The notes beneath the pieces were generated by a model that was not told the origin of the DNA, did no database searches, and was given only the letters and a program-made list of their open reading frames with translations. Positions 40,969-51,712 of a stretch of DNA of 64,000 bases are shown here, one piece after another. The stretch is from contig CM034414.1 in assembly GCA_019925095.2 (NCBI GenBank), positions 722,001 through 786,000 of the forward strand, in the 5' to 3' direction. The position numbers were made by a program, and so were the translations under genes. The DNA comes from Dendrolimus kikuchii. Its lineage: Eukaryota; Arthropoda; Insecta; Lepidoptera; Lasiocampidae. The stretch's first letter is position 1. Each line of letters opens with the position of its first letter.

Positions 40969-41452
40969 TGTTTCATGCCGACAAAAGTGAATGCACACCT
41001 GCCTGCCATAGAGCACAGTTTTATTACATGTATTACCTTCCCGCATTTGGACTTGTTTTGTTTACTTAGAAAAACAGTCTATTGTGTATTGTACTAGTTT
41101 ATGGCCGTTCGCAGGAATAATTAATCAGGTGTGCGCATTACGTATTTCTAGGAAATTAAGTCAACGATACGGGCGGGCACACTTATATTTGTGAAGTATA
41201 ATACGACGGCAGGATGGAGAGGGGAGGCAGTCTAGCGAGAATCGCAGACAAGCGACGCTTACGATACAAGCAAGACGTGTATACATTCGATAAGCTATAT
41301 AGTGACGGACTTTGCGCGTGTTATTGAATCGTGCAGTTTGTACTGGTTGTGTCCAGTTGTATTTGTACCTGTGTTATACGTGTTTGTATAGTTCTAATAA
41401 ATTCTATAGTAATTCCAACGGCATTTTTAATTCGAGTCCCACACTCGTAACA
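40969..41452 (+). mobile_element. Solo LTR, complete, 484 bp
   Basis: TGTTTCATGCCGACAAAAGT to CACACTCGTAACA, TSD ATAT (40965-40968, 41453-41456). Longest copy, with extra AGCGAGAATCGCAGACAAGC sequence in the middle. Confidence 0.85.
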
Positions 41453-41632
41453 ATATATTAGAATTTATTTTAACATGTGCTCCCCTATTGCGGACCGATT
41501 TTCAATTATTTTTTTTATTCGAAAGAATATACTCCTGAGGTGGACCCATGGTCAGAAAAACAGGATCTGACGAGTGGATCTCGGGAAAATCGAAAGCATC
41601 CCTCGAATATTATAGGGACGTGCGTGTCGTGC

Positions 41633-41885
41633 AGGAACGGAGAAAGAATACAATTTCCTGCGGCCGGGCGTCCTGTCGTAAGAGGCGACATAACAACCCA
41701 CAGCCAGTTGGTAGGGCATTGGCCCGACTGGATGGCTACCACCCCTGGTCTAGAGTATCCCGCCATATAAACCTTGAGTTGTGTTCCGGCATTAGTGACC
41801 GGGTTCCAGTCTCCCTTAAGAGAGCAGCAGCGCATTTATAGCACCTTTGGTGTTGCAAATGTCTGTTGAACTCATGCAATAAAAA
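41633..41885 (+). mobile_element. SINE-P with 3' deletion
   Basis: GTGCAGGAACGGAGAAAGAA to CTCATGCAATAAAAAAAA. About 50 bp are missing between TTGCAAATGTC and TGTTGAACTC. ACGTG on both sides may be the TSD. Confidence 0.8.
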
Positions 41886-42680
41886 AAACGTGTTTCATAT
41901 ATTTTTTGTTTCTAAAGCTATTCCAATATTTGCGTAAATAAAAAACTGTTTAACAAAAATCACAACCGAATTCAAAAGTAACTAAAAAGCTTTTTTTCTA
42001 CCTCTTAAAGTCGTTTCCAAATAAAACAACAACAACTTTGCAAAATAAAGTATTTATTATTTCTATTATTTCATTTAAGTTTATGCCTTGGCAGCTAGGC
42101 CTTTAAGCCAGATCTTACTTTACAATATAGTTTCTTCATTTTCCTAAGCCTATGTGTAGCACAGCTGAACTGTAGGTAATCAGCTAGTGCCATTCAACGG
42201 AGTTCTTGTGACAACTCAAAAGGCCACATTTGACTATGCAGTTCACATTTCTCACAAAACACATAATTACTACTCAAAAACTATCAATATCCTACAACTA
42301 TTGTTCATTTTAGAGTAATTTTACACATTTTTAGAAAATAAAACTGCACAGCACAGCGTCTCCTTTCAGTTCCCACCAAAAACTCATTATTTCTAATATT
42401 CATATCAACTACAGATGATGTAGAAAATATATTTTTTTTACTTTTTAGTTACGTTTGACGACGTTTTTGTTTTTTGCTAAAAAGTTTTTTCGACGTTACG
42501 GACACTTTTATATTAGTAGCCGTGATTACGGAAAACAAAGATGTCAAGTGTCATTGAGTAATGTTCAAGTTATTACTTAGCCTTCCCCAACTTATTTAAA
42601 TTAAAAATTTTGTATATGGTTATTATTTACTCTACGGGAGCCTTATATATATTTACCGCCGCTTCGCAACTTGATGTATA
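41886..42680. other. No gene seen
   Basis: AT-rich. 41930-42020 resembles the end of the 28250-28660 module. Confidence 0.35.
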
Positions 42681-43426
42681 TCTATACTAATATTATAAAG
42701 CTGAAGAGTTTGTTTGTTTGTTCGTTTAAACGCGCTAATTTCAAGAACTGCTGGTCCGATCTGAAAAATTCTTTCAGTGTTGAATATTACATTTATCGAG
42801 GTAGGCTATAGGCTATATCATATTTTCAAAAAAATTAGGGATCCTTACTAAAAGTCCAATAATGTAACCCAAGGTGAAAATAAGACCCGAAAAAATCCTT
42901 ACACGGCGTGCGCTGCGAAAACTATTGATTATAGAACAAAACAATGTACTACCACTTTGCAGAACATATAATTGTCTACAAAAAATATCGCGTAACTATA
43001 TGTCTAACTATTGTAGTTACAATAAGTCTTTTTTTTTTAAATAATTAAAATGCCGTCGCTTCAAAAGCTCTTTATTTTGTACCTTGGTATTAATCCTTAT
43101 CAAAATAAATTACTCCATATTCAAGACGAATTCAATACCTTTCTAGAACTTTTTGAATTATTCAATTCGGACGTTTCATTCAAAAGATATCGCGATATTT
43201 AAAATGTAAGTATTAGTGTTGTAGCCAAATATATTAATATATTGTTTGATTGAACGCGCTAATTTCAGGAACTACTTGGTCTGATTTGAAAAATTCTTTC
43301 AGTGTTGGATAACCCATTTATCGAGGAAGGCTAAGGACCAATAGGAGCGGAGTACCAATGAAAAATGTTTCAAAATCGGAGTTTTGAAAGCAAATTCCAC
43401 GCGGACGACGTCGCGGGCTCAGCTAG
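42681..43426 (+). mobile_element. Helitron, 746 bp, with duplicated leader
   Basis: A|TCTATACTAATATTATAAAG to CGTCGCGGGCTCAGCTAG|T. The leader motif (AACGCGCTAATTTC, TTCTTTCAGTGTTG, TTTATCGAGG) occurs twice, at 42727 and 43252, around a ~400-bp interior. The 48771 copy has the same interior. Confidence 0.8.
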
Positions 43427-43587
43427 TAATATATACACATATATATTATATACACCACACAGCAACGAAAGCGACTTTGTCTTATACTATAGTATGTAAA
43501 ATTTAGAAAAGAGAAATAAAAGAAAGAGATAGGCATGTTGCCGAATAGTTTCTTTTTCTTCTCTCTTCTTATATATATACATACGTA

Positions 43588-43612
43588 CACACACACACAC
43601 ACATACACACTA
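43588..43612. repeat. AC microsatellite
   Basis: ACACACACACACACACATACACAC, preceded by a short TATA-rich run. Confidence 0.8.
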
Positions 43613-43739
43613 GCTTTTGCCTGCGGCTTCGCTCGCAATATATATAAAATCTAATTAAGTTTTTATGTAAGTAAAATAGAGGTAGTTACTAGTGTACCGA
43701 CCTGCGACATAGTCGCTGGGAAAACTTTAATTGTTTTAC

Positions 43740-43985
43740 AATATTTAAAGTATGAATGTTCAATAAGGGCGCATGCGATTACGAAGTATACGCACGTCCG
43801 TCTATCAACGAGGCTCATTGTCGACTACACGCGTCAGTCATCGCCAAGCGTCGAAGCGTGCGCGGGCGCATAATCAGTTCATATGGCACGAGCCGCTGTT
43901 TATGGCGTCCATCAAAATATTGTTGCTTTGTTTAACACGCGCTTTTGATGTTGTAATATACGCATTTAAGTTTCAGTCTTAATTA
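43740..43985. other. CpG-bearing single-copy segment
   Basis: GCACGTCCGTCTATCAACGA, GTCGACTACACGCGTCAG, GAAGCGTGCGCGGGCGC. A 69-codon plus ORF spans it but has no recognisable motif. Possible regulatory or old exon sequence. Confidence 0.25.
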
Positions 43986-44117
43986 TGGGAAATCGGGGGC
44001 AAGTGATAACGTAGCGAAGGGATTAACTGAATAGTTTCGCAAGTTAACTAGTATCAATATAAATAAGACGTAACTTAATCCTGGCTTTGATTTGTTAAAT
44101 AACTATGGTAACACTGG

Positions 44118-44190
44118 CAATCGGACAGACGGCCCATCTGATGGAAAGTGGTTACCGTCGCCTATAGACGTCTGCAGCACCATAGGCAAA
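44118..44190 (-). repeat. LINE-K/SINE-P-type 3' end
   Basis: ACAGACGGCCCATCTGATGG and GTGGTTACCGTCGCCTATAG, GACGTCTGCAGCACCATAGG. Closer to LINE-K than SINE-P in detail. Confidence 0.55.
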
Positions 44191-44990
44191 GCCAACTCGT
44201 TGTTTTAGAAAGCGATATGAAGAATTGGATAGGTGGAATAGAGTAGGAGATCGCATGGATGGTCAGCGATCTGAACTCTCTCTCCTCGTAAGAAAAACGA
44301 AGAATCCAGAAATGAATGAACGTTCCTTGTTGCATATTGTGGCGAGTGATGGTGAATCGAACTAATTGGTTTAAGAAGTTGCAGAAAAATTTAGAAGATT
44401 CTGCAACAAAAGACAAGGACAGATACATTTTAGAGAGGGATAGATGATGAACAAAAGGATAATGAAATGAAGCTCGAAATTCTAGCATAGGAGGTTCTGG
44501 AGGGCAAAGACAGAGATAGATAGATGTTTAGAAATGTGGGTTCCAGAAGATTCTTCCGGGTGTATAAGCAGCGTAAGGCGCGTCTACCGGGCAGTTCTGT
44601 TAACGACAGCAAAGCGACAAGTGCGATACAAGAGATTTGAAAGAAGAGTTTTTCATGAGCTTACAATGCTTTCATATTGCTCATGGTATCTTCTTACACG
44701 AAGCGCTACTTCCTAGATATATAAATAAGACAAAGCAAGTAGTTTAAGGTTTTTAAAGTATGGTGCTATCTCTATCTTTATATCAGCTATCTCAGGACAA
44801 CCGTTTCACGCCGATGTAGCCGGCCCAGAGAGGTTTAATCAAGGTGATAATTCCTTTATGGCTCCACGTCAAAAAAGTGTAACAAATTTTATAATCACAA
44901 AACCACTGTTCACTTACTCTCACTTCTGCACAATATCCTTTACAATCCCTGTACTCCCCCATATTTAGAGGAACTTTTTAGTTTCCTCTA
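44191..44990. other. No gene seen
   Basis: Mixed composition. May be the body of the LINE whose 3' end is at 44118-44190, but no RT motif can be read. Confidence 0.3.
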
Positions 44991-44999
44991 TCAATCTCA

Positions 45000-45200
45000 T
45001 TCCTGCAATTTGCGCTCAAATGAAAATCTTTTGTTAACAACACCTGCACACACTTCTTCCTTCGGAGGAAATTCTTTTGCCGTACAGGCTATTCGACTGT
45101 GGAACGCCCTCCCCTTTCCATCAGACAAGCTAAATCAAAGACTACCTTTAAACGTATGTTCACTGACCATTATTGGTCTATTAAATAAAACTGTTGCATT
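45000..45200 (+). pseudogene. Jockey/CR1-like ORF2 C-terminus
   Basis: Plus strand reads LRSNENLLLTTPAHTSSFGG, NSFAVQAIRLWNALPFPSDK. LR...LL..P...T...G..SF.VQA.RLWN.LP is the usual closing motif. The following F..L...Y segment is frame-shifted. Confidence 0.65.
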
Positions 45201-45311
45201 ACATGAATGTATCTATTGTTTGAATGTATACGAGTATATATCTAATTTATAATATCACCTTCGAATTATATATGTATATATAATAATTTATTTATATTTT
45301 ATTTTAGTTTA

Positions 45312-45641
45312 CTTCAGAGAGTTGGTCTGAAAGATAGTGTCGGGGTGAAGGTAAGGAAAGGAATGCTCCGGTGGTTCGGGCATGTGGAAAGAATGACTAA
45401 ACAGATATACAATGCAAAAGTGGATGGATGCAGAAGTCGTGGCAGGTCACGACAGACCTTCCATGATCAAATTGATCGTGTACTAGCAGAAGGTGATGTC
45501 AGGAGCCTTAAGAACAGACGAGCGTGCATGGCAAGAGTTATGAATGTGAAAGAAGCAAGTGAGGTGTGTAAGAATAAGCCTGAATGGCGCTCTGTTGATC
45601 GTGCCTACCCCGCAAGGGAACTGGCGTGAAGTTATGTATGT
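45312..45641 (+). mobile_element. LINE-B 3' end, 10-bp TSD
   Basis: TTTTAGTTTA at 45302-45311 and 45642-45651. Encodes VKVRKGMLRWFGHVERM to the stop, with the HDERM residues deleted. Confidence 0.9.
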
Positions 45642-45700
45642 TTTTAGTTTAGTATACCACCATAAATCGTTTCTTGTAATTTTCTTTTCTTTCAAATCTG

Positions 45701-45835
45701 CTTAGACACCGGGTTGCCTGGAAGAGATCGCTATAAGCGATAAGGCCGCCCATTGTTCTAATGCAAATGTATCCATATCAATTGTCTAGATTTAGGTTTA
45801 TGGTGAACAATAAAGAGTTTTCATTCATTCAAAAC
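45701..45835 (+). repeat. LINE 3' UTR with CATT-type tail
   Basis: GGAAGAGATCGCTATAAGCG, ATAAGGCCGCCCATTGT and a TTCATTCATTC end. A widespread lepidopteran LINE terminus. Confidence 0.5.
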
Positions 45836-45839
45836 CTAA

Positions 45840-46366
45840 AAACTCCTTTACATTTTAAAGACAAGGAAAAAAAGTATTCAAACAACAATGTATAGGACCA
45901 CCACACAAAGTCACAAACAAACACATAACTAACAACAAAACTTACACACATACCCACACCAACGCGCACTACCACCGCATTGCATTACACGCACACTTCA
46001 CAGACAAATCAAGACACACAAAGAGCCTAAAAGTTAATAACCCAGGCACAGAAAAGAAAAAAACAACACACATGGCACTAGATAGGACAATATATATAAG
46101 TATAGATATAAGGCCCACACTGCACATGCACTTCCTCACAACACCAGCATGTAACAGATACACTCTACATTAGTATAAGTTTAGTATTAAAATTAGAATA
46201 AATTAATATAATAAGTTATTCTTAAGGTACACCACAACACAAAAATCACTAAAGTAATGTCACACACAGTAACAAAAATAAACAATAAGCGTGTGTGAAC
46301 TCAAAAAACTTTCATAGAAATTAGGTTGTGAAAAAGGGTACGGAACTCGAGTCCGTAGTTGTTAAA
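45840..46366 (+). mobile_element. Element R, long copy
   Basis: Shares GGCACTAGATA, CACTGCACATGCACTTCC, ACACTCTACATTAGTATAAG and GGTACGGAACTCGAGTCCGT with 37436-37773. 5' limit uncertain; no TSD found. Confidence 0.65.
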
Positions 46367-46569
46367 AAATGTATAGACACGAATGGTGAAACGACCCGTA
46401 AACATTGCACAACAACGCCGGGCCCTACACTCTCGTTGTATGCGCAGGAGTCGCGAACACGAGACGCAATGCGCGCGATTTGGGTCAATGGGTCGAATCG
46501 TATCTCTGATTTTAATTTAAGAATCGCAAGACGAGGTTAATTTATAATTCGACAAATAAATTCCGTTCA

Positions 46570-46858
46570 TCCGTGCAGGAACGGAGAAAGAATACAATTT
46601 CCTGCGTTGGGCGGCCTGTCGTAAGATAGAGGGCGATAGAACAACCCACAGCCAGGTGGTAGGGCATTTGCCCGACTGGGTGGCGACCACCCCTGGTCTA
46701 AAGTATGTCGCCATAACAACCTTGAGTTGTGTTCAGTCTCTCTTAAGAGAGCAGCAGCGCATTTGTAGCACCTTTGGTATTGCAAATGTCTATAGGCGAT
46801 GGTAACCGCTTTCCATCAAGTGGGCCGTCTGCCTGTCTGCTGATCTCCTGCAATAAAA
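46570..46858 (+). mobile_element. SINE-P, full with small internal deletion
   Basis: CCGTGCAGGAACGGAGAAAG to CTCCTGCAATAAAAGAAA. About 25 bp of the CGGCATTAGTGACC region are missing. Confidence 0.85.
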
Positions 46859-46861
46859 GAA

Positions 46862-47215
46862 AAATGCAGGACTTTTAGTTTTGAATTGAAACTTCTTTAG
46901 AATCGTTGTGATTTGAAACTCGATGTAACGAAAAAGCTACACTAAAAACAGACAAACACGTAAATCTATAGGACTAAGTCTGCGAGATAATGAGATAGAA
47001 TACATTATATTTAATAATTTAAACCCTATTGCTCATACAGATAGAGTCGGAAACGTTTTGAAGTTTTTCGCTAATACTTCAAATTTCGTGTTTTAAAGCT
47101 TAAATATATTATAACGATGTAATATATGAAATACGTCACGAAATTTAGAATCCCTTCCACCCCTTGTCACACTTTGTTTTACTTCTACTGAGTGTGAACT
47201 ACACCAAAGGTGCAG
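46862..47215 (-). repeat. Repeat F, inverted partner of 37797-38158
   Basis: See the 37797 entry. The SINE-P tail precedes it directly at 46858. Confidence 0.75.
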
Positions 47216-47400
47216 CCGCTCTCTGAACGGAAACTGGAACCTGAATGCTGAGACAAAACTCAAGGTTGTTATAACAGTATACTCTAGACCAGGGGTGTTA
47301 GCCATCCAGTCGGGCAAGTATCCTATCACCTGGCTGTGGGTTGTTTTTTCGCCTCTTACGACAGGCCACCCGGACGCAGGAAATTGTATTATTTCTCCGT
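47216..47400 (-). mobile_element. SINE-P, diverged
   Basis: CACCAAAGGTGCAGCCGCTC, GAGACAAAACTCAAGGTTGT, CTTACGACAGGCCACC, ATTATTTCTCCG. More diverged than most copies. Confidence 0.75.
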
Positions 47401-47444
47401 TTCTCCGTTTTGAGGGTTTCTTGCCACTGGCAACATAAAGGCAG

Positions 47445-47624
47445 ATTTACATTGATCCAGCTACTGACTTGGGGAGCGGACTGACCTCAAAATATTCAAT
47501 CGGTAATATTGAAGTCAGCATTGACTTGGTAGCCCTGTGACTTCAAATCAATTCTCAGGACACCAGTTTGGAGTCATCACTGGCTTTCTTCGAATTTCAA
47601 CTCAGTAGCTGGATCAATGTAAAT
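47445..47624. mobile_element. MITE with perfect 23-bp terminal inverted repeats
   Basis: ATTTACATTGATCCAGCTAC plus TGA at 47445-47467 is repeated in reverse at 47602-47624. Similarity extends weakly outward. GTTTCTKGCCACTGG lies directly repeated outside both ends (about 47416-47430 and 47635-47649), a possible long TSD or pre-existing repeat. No ORF. Superfamily not assignable by eye. Confidence 0.65.
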
Positions 47625-47789
47625 AAGCTTTAAGTTTCTGGCCACTGGAAAGCGGAGAATGACAGAGCAGCTAGCGCAAACTGCTTTGTTACGTTTAAGT
47701 CAATGCGTGTATAATCACGTAGTATCACGCGTAGCTCGTGCGCGACATGAATTTAAAAAATATACAGTCAAAGCTCTAATATTCTATTA

Positions 47790-48058
47790 CATACATACAT
47801 AACTTCACGCCAGTTCCCTTGCAGGATAGGCACGAAGAGCAGAGCGCCATTCAGGCTTATTCTCACACACCTCACTCGCTTCTTTGACATTCGTAGCTCT
47901 TGTCATGCACGCTCGTCTGTTCTTAAGGCTCCTAACATCACCTTCTGCTAATACACGATCAATTTGATCATGGAAGGAGTGTCGTGGCCTTCCACCACTT
48001 CTGCATCCATCCACTTTTGCATTGTATATCTGTTTAGTCATTCTTTCATCATGCATTC
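47790..48058 (-). mobile_element. LINE-B 3' end
   Basis: (ACAT)n then the reverse of MHDERMTKQIYNAKVDG... to the stop. The 5' end lies next to the left TSD of SINE-T. Confidence 0.85.
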
Positions 48059-48075
48059 TTCAGCATATTGTATTA

Positions 48076-48380
48076 TATATATATAATAATATCAACCCAT
48101 TAATGTCCCACTGCTGAGTTTGGGCCTCCCATTATAGGGGGAACAGACAGTATACCCGCCACGCTTGTCCAAGGCGGCTTGGCAGGTTTGACACATCGGT
48201 TATCTCGATGTGCAGGTTGCATCACGATGTTTTCCTTCACCGTTGTTAGCACATGGTAATTGTAACAATATGCACATTAGATCAGAAAACTGACTAAGAG
48301 GTGCATACGTTCCGGCCAGGATCGAACCCGCGCCCTCTGAGTCTGGGACGCGTGCGCTAGCCATTACGCTACCACGACTT
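48076..48380 (-). mobile_element. SINE-T, full length, 12-bp TSD
   Basis: CATATTGTATTA at 48064-48075 and 48381-48392. Minus strand: GGTAGCGTAATGGCTAGCG (A box), GGGTTCGATCCTGG (B box), unrelated body, then GGGAGGCCCAAACTCAGCAG and TGGGACATTAATG, ending in an ATT-type tail. tRNA-derived; the tail matches the LINE-E end. Confidence 0.9.
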
Positions 48381-48539
48381 CATATTGTATTAGTGGCATA
48401 TATTTGATTATCTTCAAGCCGCATGCTTCTCTCAGTAATGGACAGGTTGCGTAAGCATCCGGCGCGAGTGGGACGGTTAGCCCACGCGACGACGACGCCT
48501 AGGGCGATGCTGGCCCTTCATTTCTTCAATGGACAAAGA
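48381..48539. other. No gene seen
   Basis: CpG-containing 48450-48510 (GTAAGCATCCGGCGCGAGTG), possibly more LINE-C sequence upstream of 48540. Confidence 0.3.
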
Positions 48540-48718
48540 AAGTCGACTAACAACGTCGTAACCCATTCACTTTGGAAATAAATTAACAAAGGACTCGGTC
48601 TCGCGTAACCAAAAGGCTGGCTTGCACCTAGGGCAACGAATCAGCATTGCCATCCAATGCGGAAATGCGGTCAACATTCTGGGCACGCTCCCCGCCAACA
48701 GCGATTTGGATTAAATTT
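48540..48718 (+). pseudogene. LINE-C extreme C-terminus
   Basis: Plus strand reads KAGLHLGQRISIAIQCGNAV and NILGTLPANSDLD, then a stop. The cleanest copy of the LINE-C end. Confidence 0.75.
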
Positions 48719-48770
48719 TTTACATAGAGATTTATGTTCTTTTGTAAGTATAGTTTTGTTTAAAATCTTA

Positions 48771-49556
48771 TCTATACTAATATTATAAAGCTGAAGAGTT
48801 TATTTGTTTCTTTAAACGCGCTAATCTCAGGAACCGCTGGTCCGATTTGAAAAATTCTTTCAGTGTTGAATAGTACATTTATCGAGAAAGGATTTAGGCT
48901 ATATTATATTTTCAAAAAAATTAGGGATCCTTACTAAAAGTCCAATAATGTAACCCAAGGTATAAAAAAATTACCCGAAAAAATCCTTACACGGCGTGCG
49001 CTGCAAAAACTATTGATTATAGAACAAAACAATGTACTACCACTTTTCAGAACATATAATTGTCTACAAAAAATATCGCGTAACCATATGTCTAACTATT
49101 GTAGTTATCTCACAATAAGTGTTTTCTTTTATTTTTTTTAATAATTAAAATGCCGTCGCTTCAAAAACTCTTTATTATGTACCTTGGTATTAATCCTTAT
49201 CAAAATAAATTACTCCATATTCAAGAGGAATTCAATACCTTTCTAGAACTTTTTAAATTATTCAATTCGGACGTTTCATTCAAAAGATATCGCGATATTT
49301 AAAATGTAAGTATTAGTGTTATAGCCAAATATACTAATATTGTTTGATTGAACGCTAATCTCAGGAACTACTGGTCTAATTTGCAAAATTCTTTCAATGT
49401 TAGATAGCCCGTTTATCGAGGAAGGCTGTAGGCTATCATCACGCTAATACCAATAGAAGCGAAGCACCAATGAAGAATGTTTCAAAATCAGGGGGTATTT
49501 TTAACTTACTTTTTTAAACCTATTCCATGCAGACGAAGTCGCGGGCAGAAGGCAGT
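48771..49556 (+). mobile_element. Helitron, near-identical to 42681-43426
   Basis: A|TCTATACTAATATTATAAAG, the same interior (TTAGGGATCCTTACTAAAAG, GCCGTCGCTTCAAAAACTCT, CGATATTTAAAATGTAAGTA) and GCAGACGAAGTCGCGGGC. The CTAG end is lost. Direct orientation to the 42681 copy. Confidence 0.8.
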
Positions 49557-49704
49557 AATTTATATTTAATTAAGACTAATTTAATTTGCTTTTTAATAAT
49601 TAAATTGTACATAATACAATCTTATAAAAGTAATATTGATTACTTATTTGACTCTTACAAAGAAAGGACTTTGCCTTTGTCGTTTAATTTAGACCCAGTT
49701 CTCG

Positions 49705-49990
49705 TGCAGGAACGGAGAAAGAATACAATTTCCTGCGGCCAGGCGGCCTGTCGTAAGAGGCGACTTAACAATCCACAGCCAAGTGGTAGGGTATTTGCCC
49801 GACTGGATGGCTACCACGCCTGGTCTAAAGTATGTCGCCATAACAACCTTAAGTTGTGTTCCGGCATTAGTGGCCAGGTTCCAGTCTGCCTTAAGAGAGC
49901 AGCAGCGCATTTGTAGCAACTTTGGTGTTGCAAATGTCCATAGGCGATGGTGGGCCGTCGCTTGTCTGCTGATCTCCTGCAATAAAAAAA
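49705..49990 (+). mobile_element. SINE-P, nearly full
   Basis: CGTGCAGGAACGGAGAAAGA to CTCCTGCAATAAAAAAAA, with ~20 bp lost around GGTAACCGCTTTCCATC. Confidence 0.85.
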
Positions 49991-50009
49991 AATGCGGCGT
50001 TTCAGGCTC

Positions 50010-50235
50010 TTTTGCCTGGTTGACGGACTCCACTGCTGGGATCGGGATTCTCCATTTTTAGGTGGAACGGAGAGTATACCCGTCACACTTGTTCAAAGCG
50101 AATTGACAACTGACTCATCGGTCATCTCAACGTGCAGGCATCGAGATATTTCCATCACCGTCAGCATATGGTAGTTGTATCAATATCCACGTTAGGTCAT
50201 AAAACTGCCTAACCGGTGCATGCTTTTCGAACCCG
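50010..50235 (-). mobile_element. SINE-T, decayed
   Basis: GACTCCACTGCTGGGATCGG, GAGAGTATACCCGTCACACT, TTTCGAACCCGCG. Same orientation as 48076-48380, lacking the A-box end. Confidence 0.65.
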
Positions 50236-50254
50236 CGTGTTTTGATCGCTTTTT

Positions 50255-50435
50255 TTCTAGTGCATGAGTTCAGCAGACGGTAGACGGCCTATCTGATGGA
50301 AAGTGGTTACCATCGCCTATGGACATTTGCAATTGCGCTGCTGCTCTGTTAAGGGATACTGGAACCGGGCCACTAATGCCGGAACACAACTCAAGGTGTT
50401 ATGGCGGTATACTCCAGATCAGGGGTGGTAACTAC
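50255..50435 (-). mobile_element. SINE-P, 5'-truncated
   Basis: TCTAGTGCATGAGTTCAGCA to CAGATCAGGGGTGGTA. Confidence 0.8.
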
Positions 50436-50744
50436 ACTACACTTTGGTGAATAGTACAGATTTTTTGTTATTTTCAACTGGTGCGATTCCTAGGACAATT
50501 GATTTTTCAAAAATCTAATAATACTTGCTTCAGTTTTCATCAAAATCGGACCCCAGACTCTTTAGAGTATTTTTCGCTATATCTTAGTTTCGTGGCCAGG
50601 GAGGCCTATTTGAAAAATCCATTCTGCCTATACTATAATAGAAGATAATTTATCAGATTGACAATTCTTATATAGATAATACAGCTTTTTTTAAAGTAGT
50701 TTTCTACTAGACAATTATCATTCCTAGTTGTATTCTTTGGATCT
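50436..50744. other. No gene seen
   Basis: AT-rich spacer between two outward-facing SINE-P copies; CATCAAAATCGGACC at 50536 is Helitron-leader-like. Confidence 0.35.
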
Positions 50745-50998
50745 TAACAACCCACAGCCAGGTGGTAGGGCATTTGCCCGACTGGATGGTTACCACCCTT
50801 GGTCTAAATATGTTGCCATAACAACCTTGAGTTGTATTCCGGCATTAGTGGCCAGGCTCCAGACTCCCTTAAGAGAGCAGCAGCGCATTTGTAGCATCTT
50901 TGGTATTGCAAATGTCTATAGCCGATGGTAACTGCTTTCCATCAAGTGGGCCGTCTGCCTGTCTGCTGTACTCCTGCAATAAAATTAAAAAAAAAAAT
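50745..50998 (+). mobile_element. SINE-P, 5'-truncated
   Basis: TTAACAACCCACAGCCAGGT to CTCCTGCAATAAAATTAAAA. Confidence 0.85.
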
Positions 50999-51017
50999 GG
51001 TAGTTTAAAAAAAAAAA

Positions 51018-51281
51018 TCGGCAGACAAACACACACATTGTATATCCCAAAATTAAGCAAGTTACGCTTGTGTTATGGGTAATATTCAACGGACTACTCT
51101 GGGGCCGATCCCAGACACCCAGACCATAGTAAATAACGGTGAAAATACGTTTCCGAAATTTACTATACCAGGACGATTCCTGGTATAGTAAATTTCGGAA
51201 ACGTATTTTACCCGGAGCCTCTGCGTTGTAGTGAGGTAGGCCGGCAAAGGCTTAGCCCGCTCAACCACAGAGGCCGTCAAA
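51018..51281 (-). mobile_element. SINE-S carrying a perfect snap-back palindrome
   Basis: Normal SINE-S body except around the B box: 51142-51173 is repeated as its exact reverse complement at 51178-51209 with four bases (CGAT) between, after which the normal sequence resumes. The B box is partly destroyed. Confidence 0.85.
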
Positions 51282-51712
51282 GTTTAAATGAATTAAGCTT
51301 ATTACTCGTATAGTGCTTGCGCATGCGCATCTAAGACAATACCACGACTATAATAGTCCAAATTACGTCACGCCGATGACGCAACGCCACCCACTGTCAT
51401 CCATTCGCTGTAATTACGAGCATCATATTTAGGAAAAATTAGTTGTAATTATGTTTTGGTGTCACTAGCACTACATATATTACAAAATAGACCCATTGTA
51501 CACAAATACACAAATGCCTGGTAAATATTGTACGTGACCAAAAGCCTGGCGTTAATATTGGCCAAAGAATAAGGGCATAGCTCATTAGGCCACTCGGCAT
51601 TCGGCGAGCACCGCCGTCCACGGGTGGACGCCTCGTTGTCAACTGATGGACTTCTCTATCTACGAATTGCCGAGTATTTTTTTATTGTTAAAGCACAGCA
51701 GACAGACACATT
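51282..51712. other. Single-copy region, no gene seen
   Basis: Contains TGCGCATGCGCA (NRF-1-type palindrome, about 51318-51329) and CGTCCACGGGTGGACG (hairpin, about 51615-51630). No ORF of interest. Confidence 0.35.
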
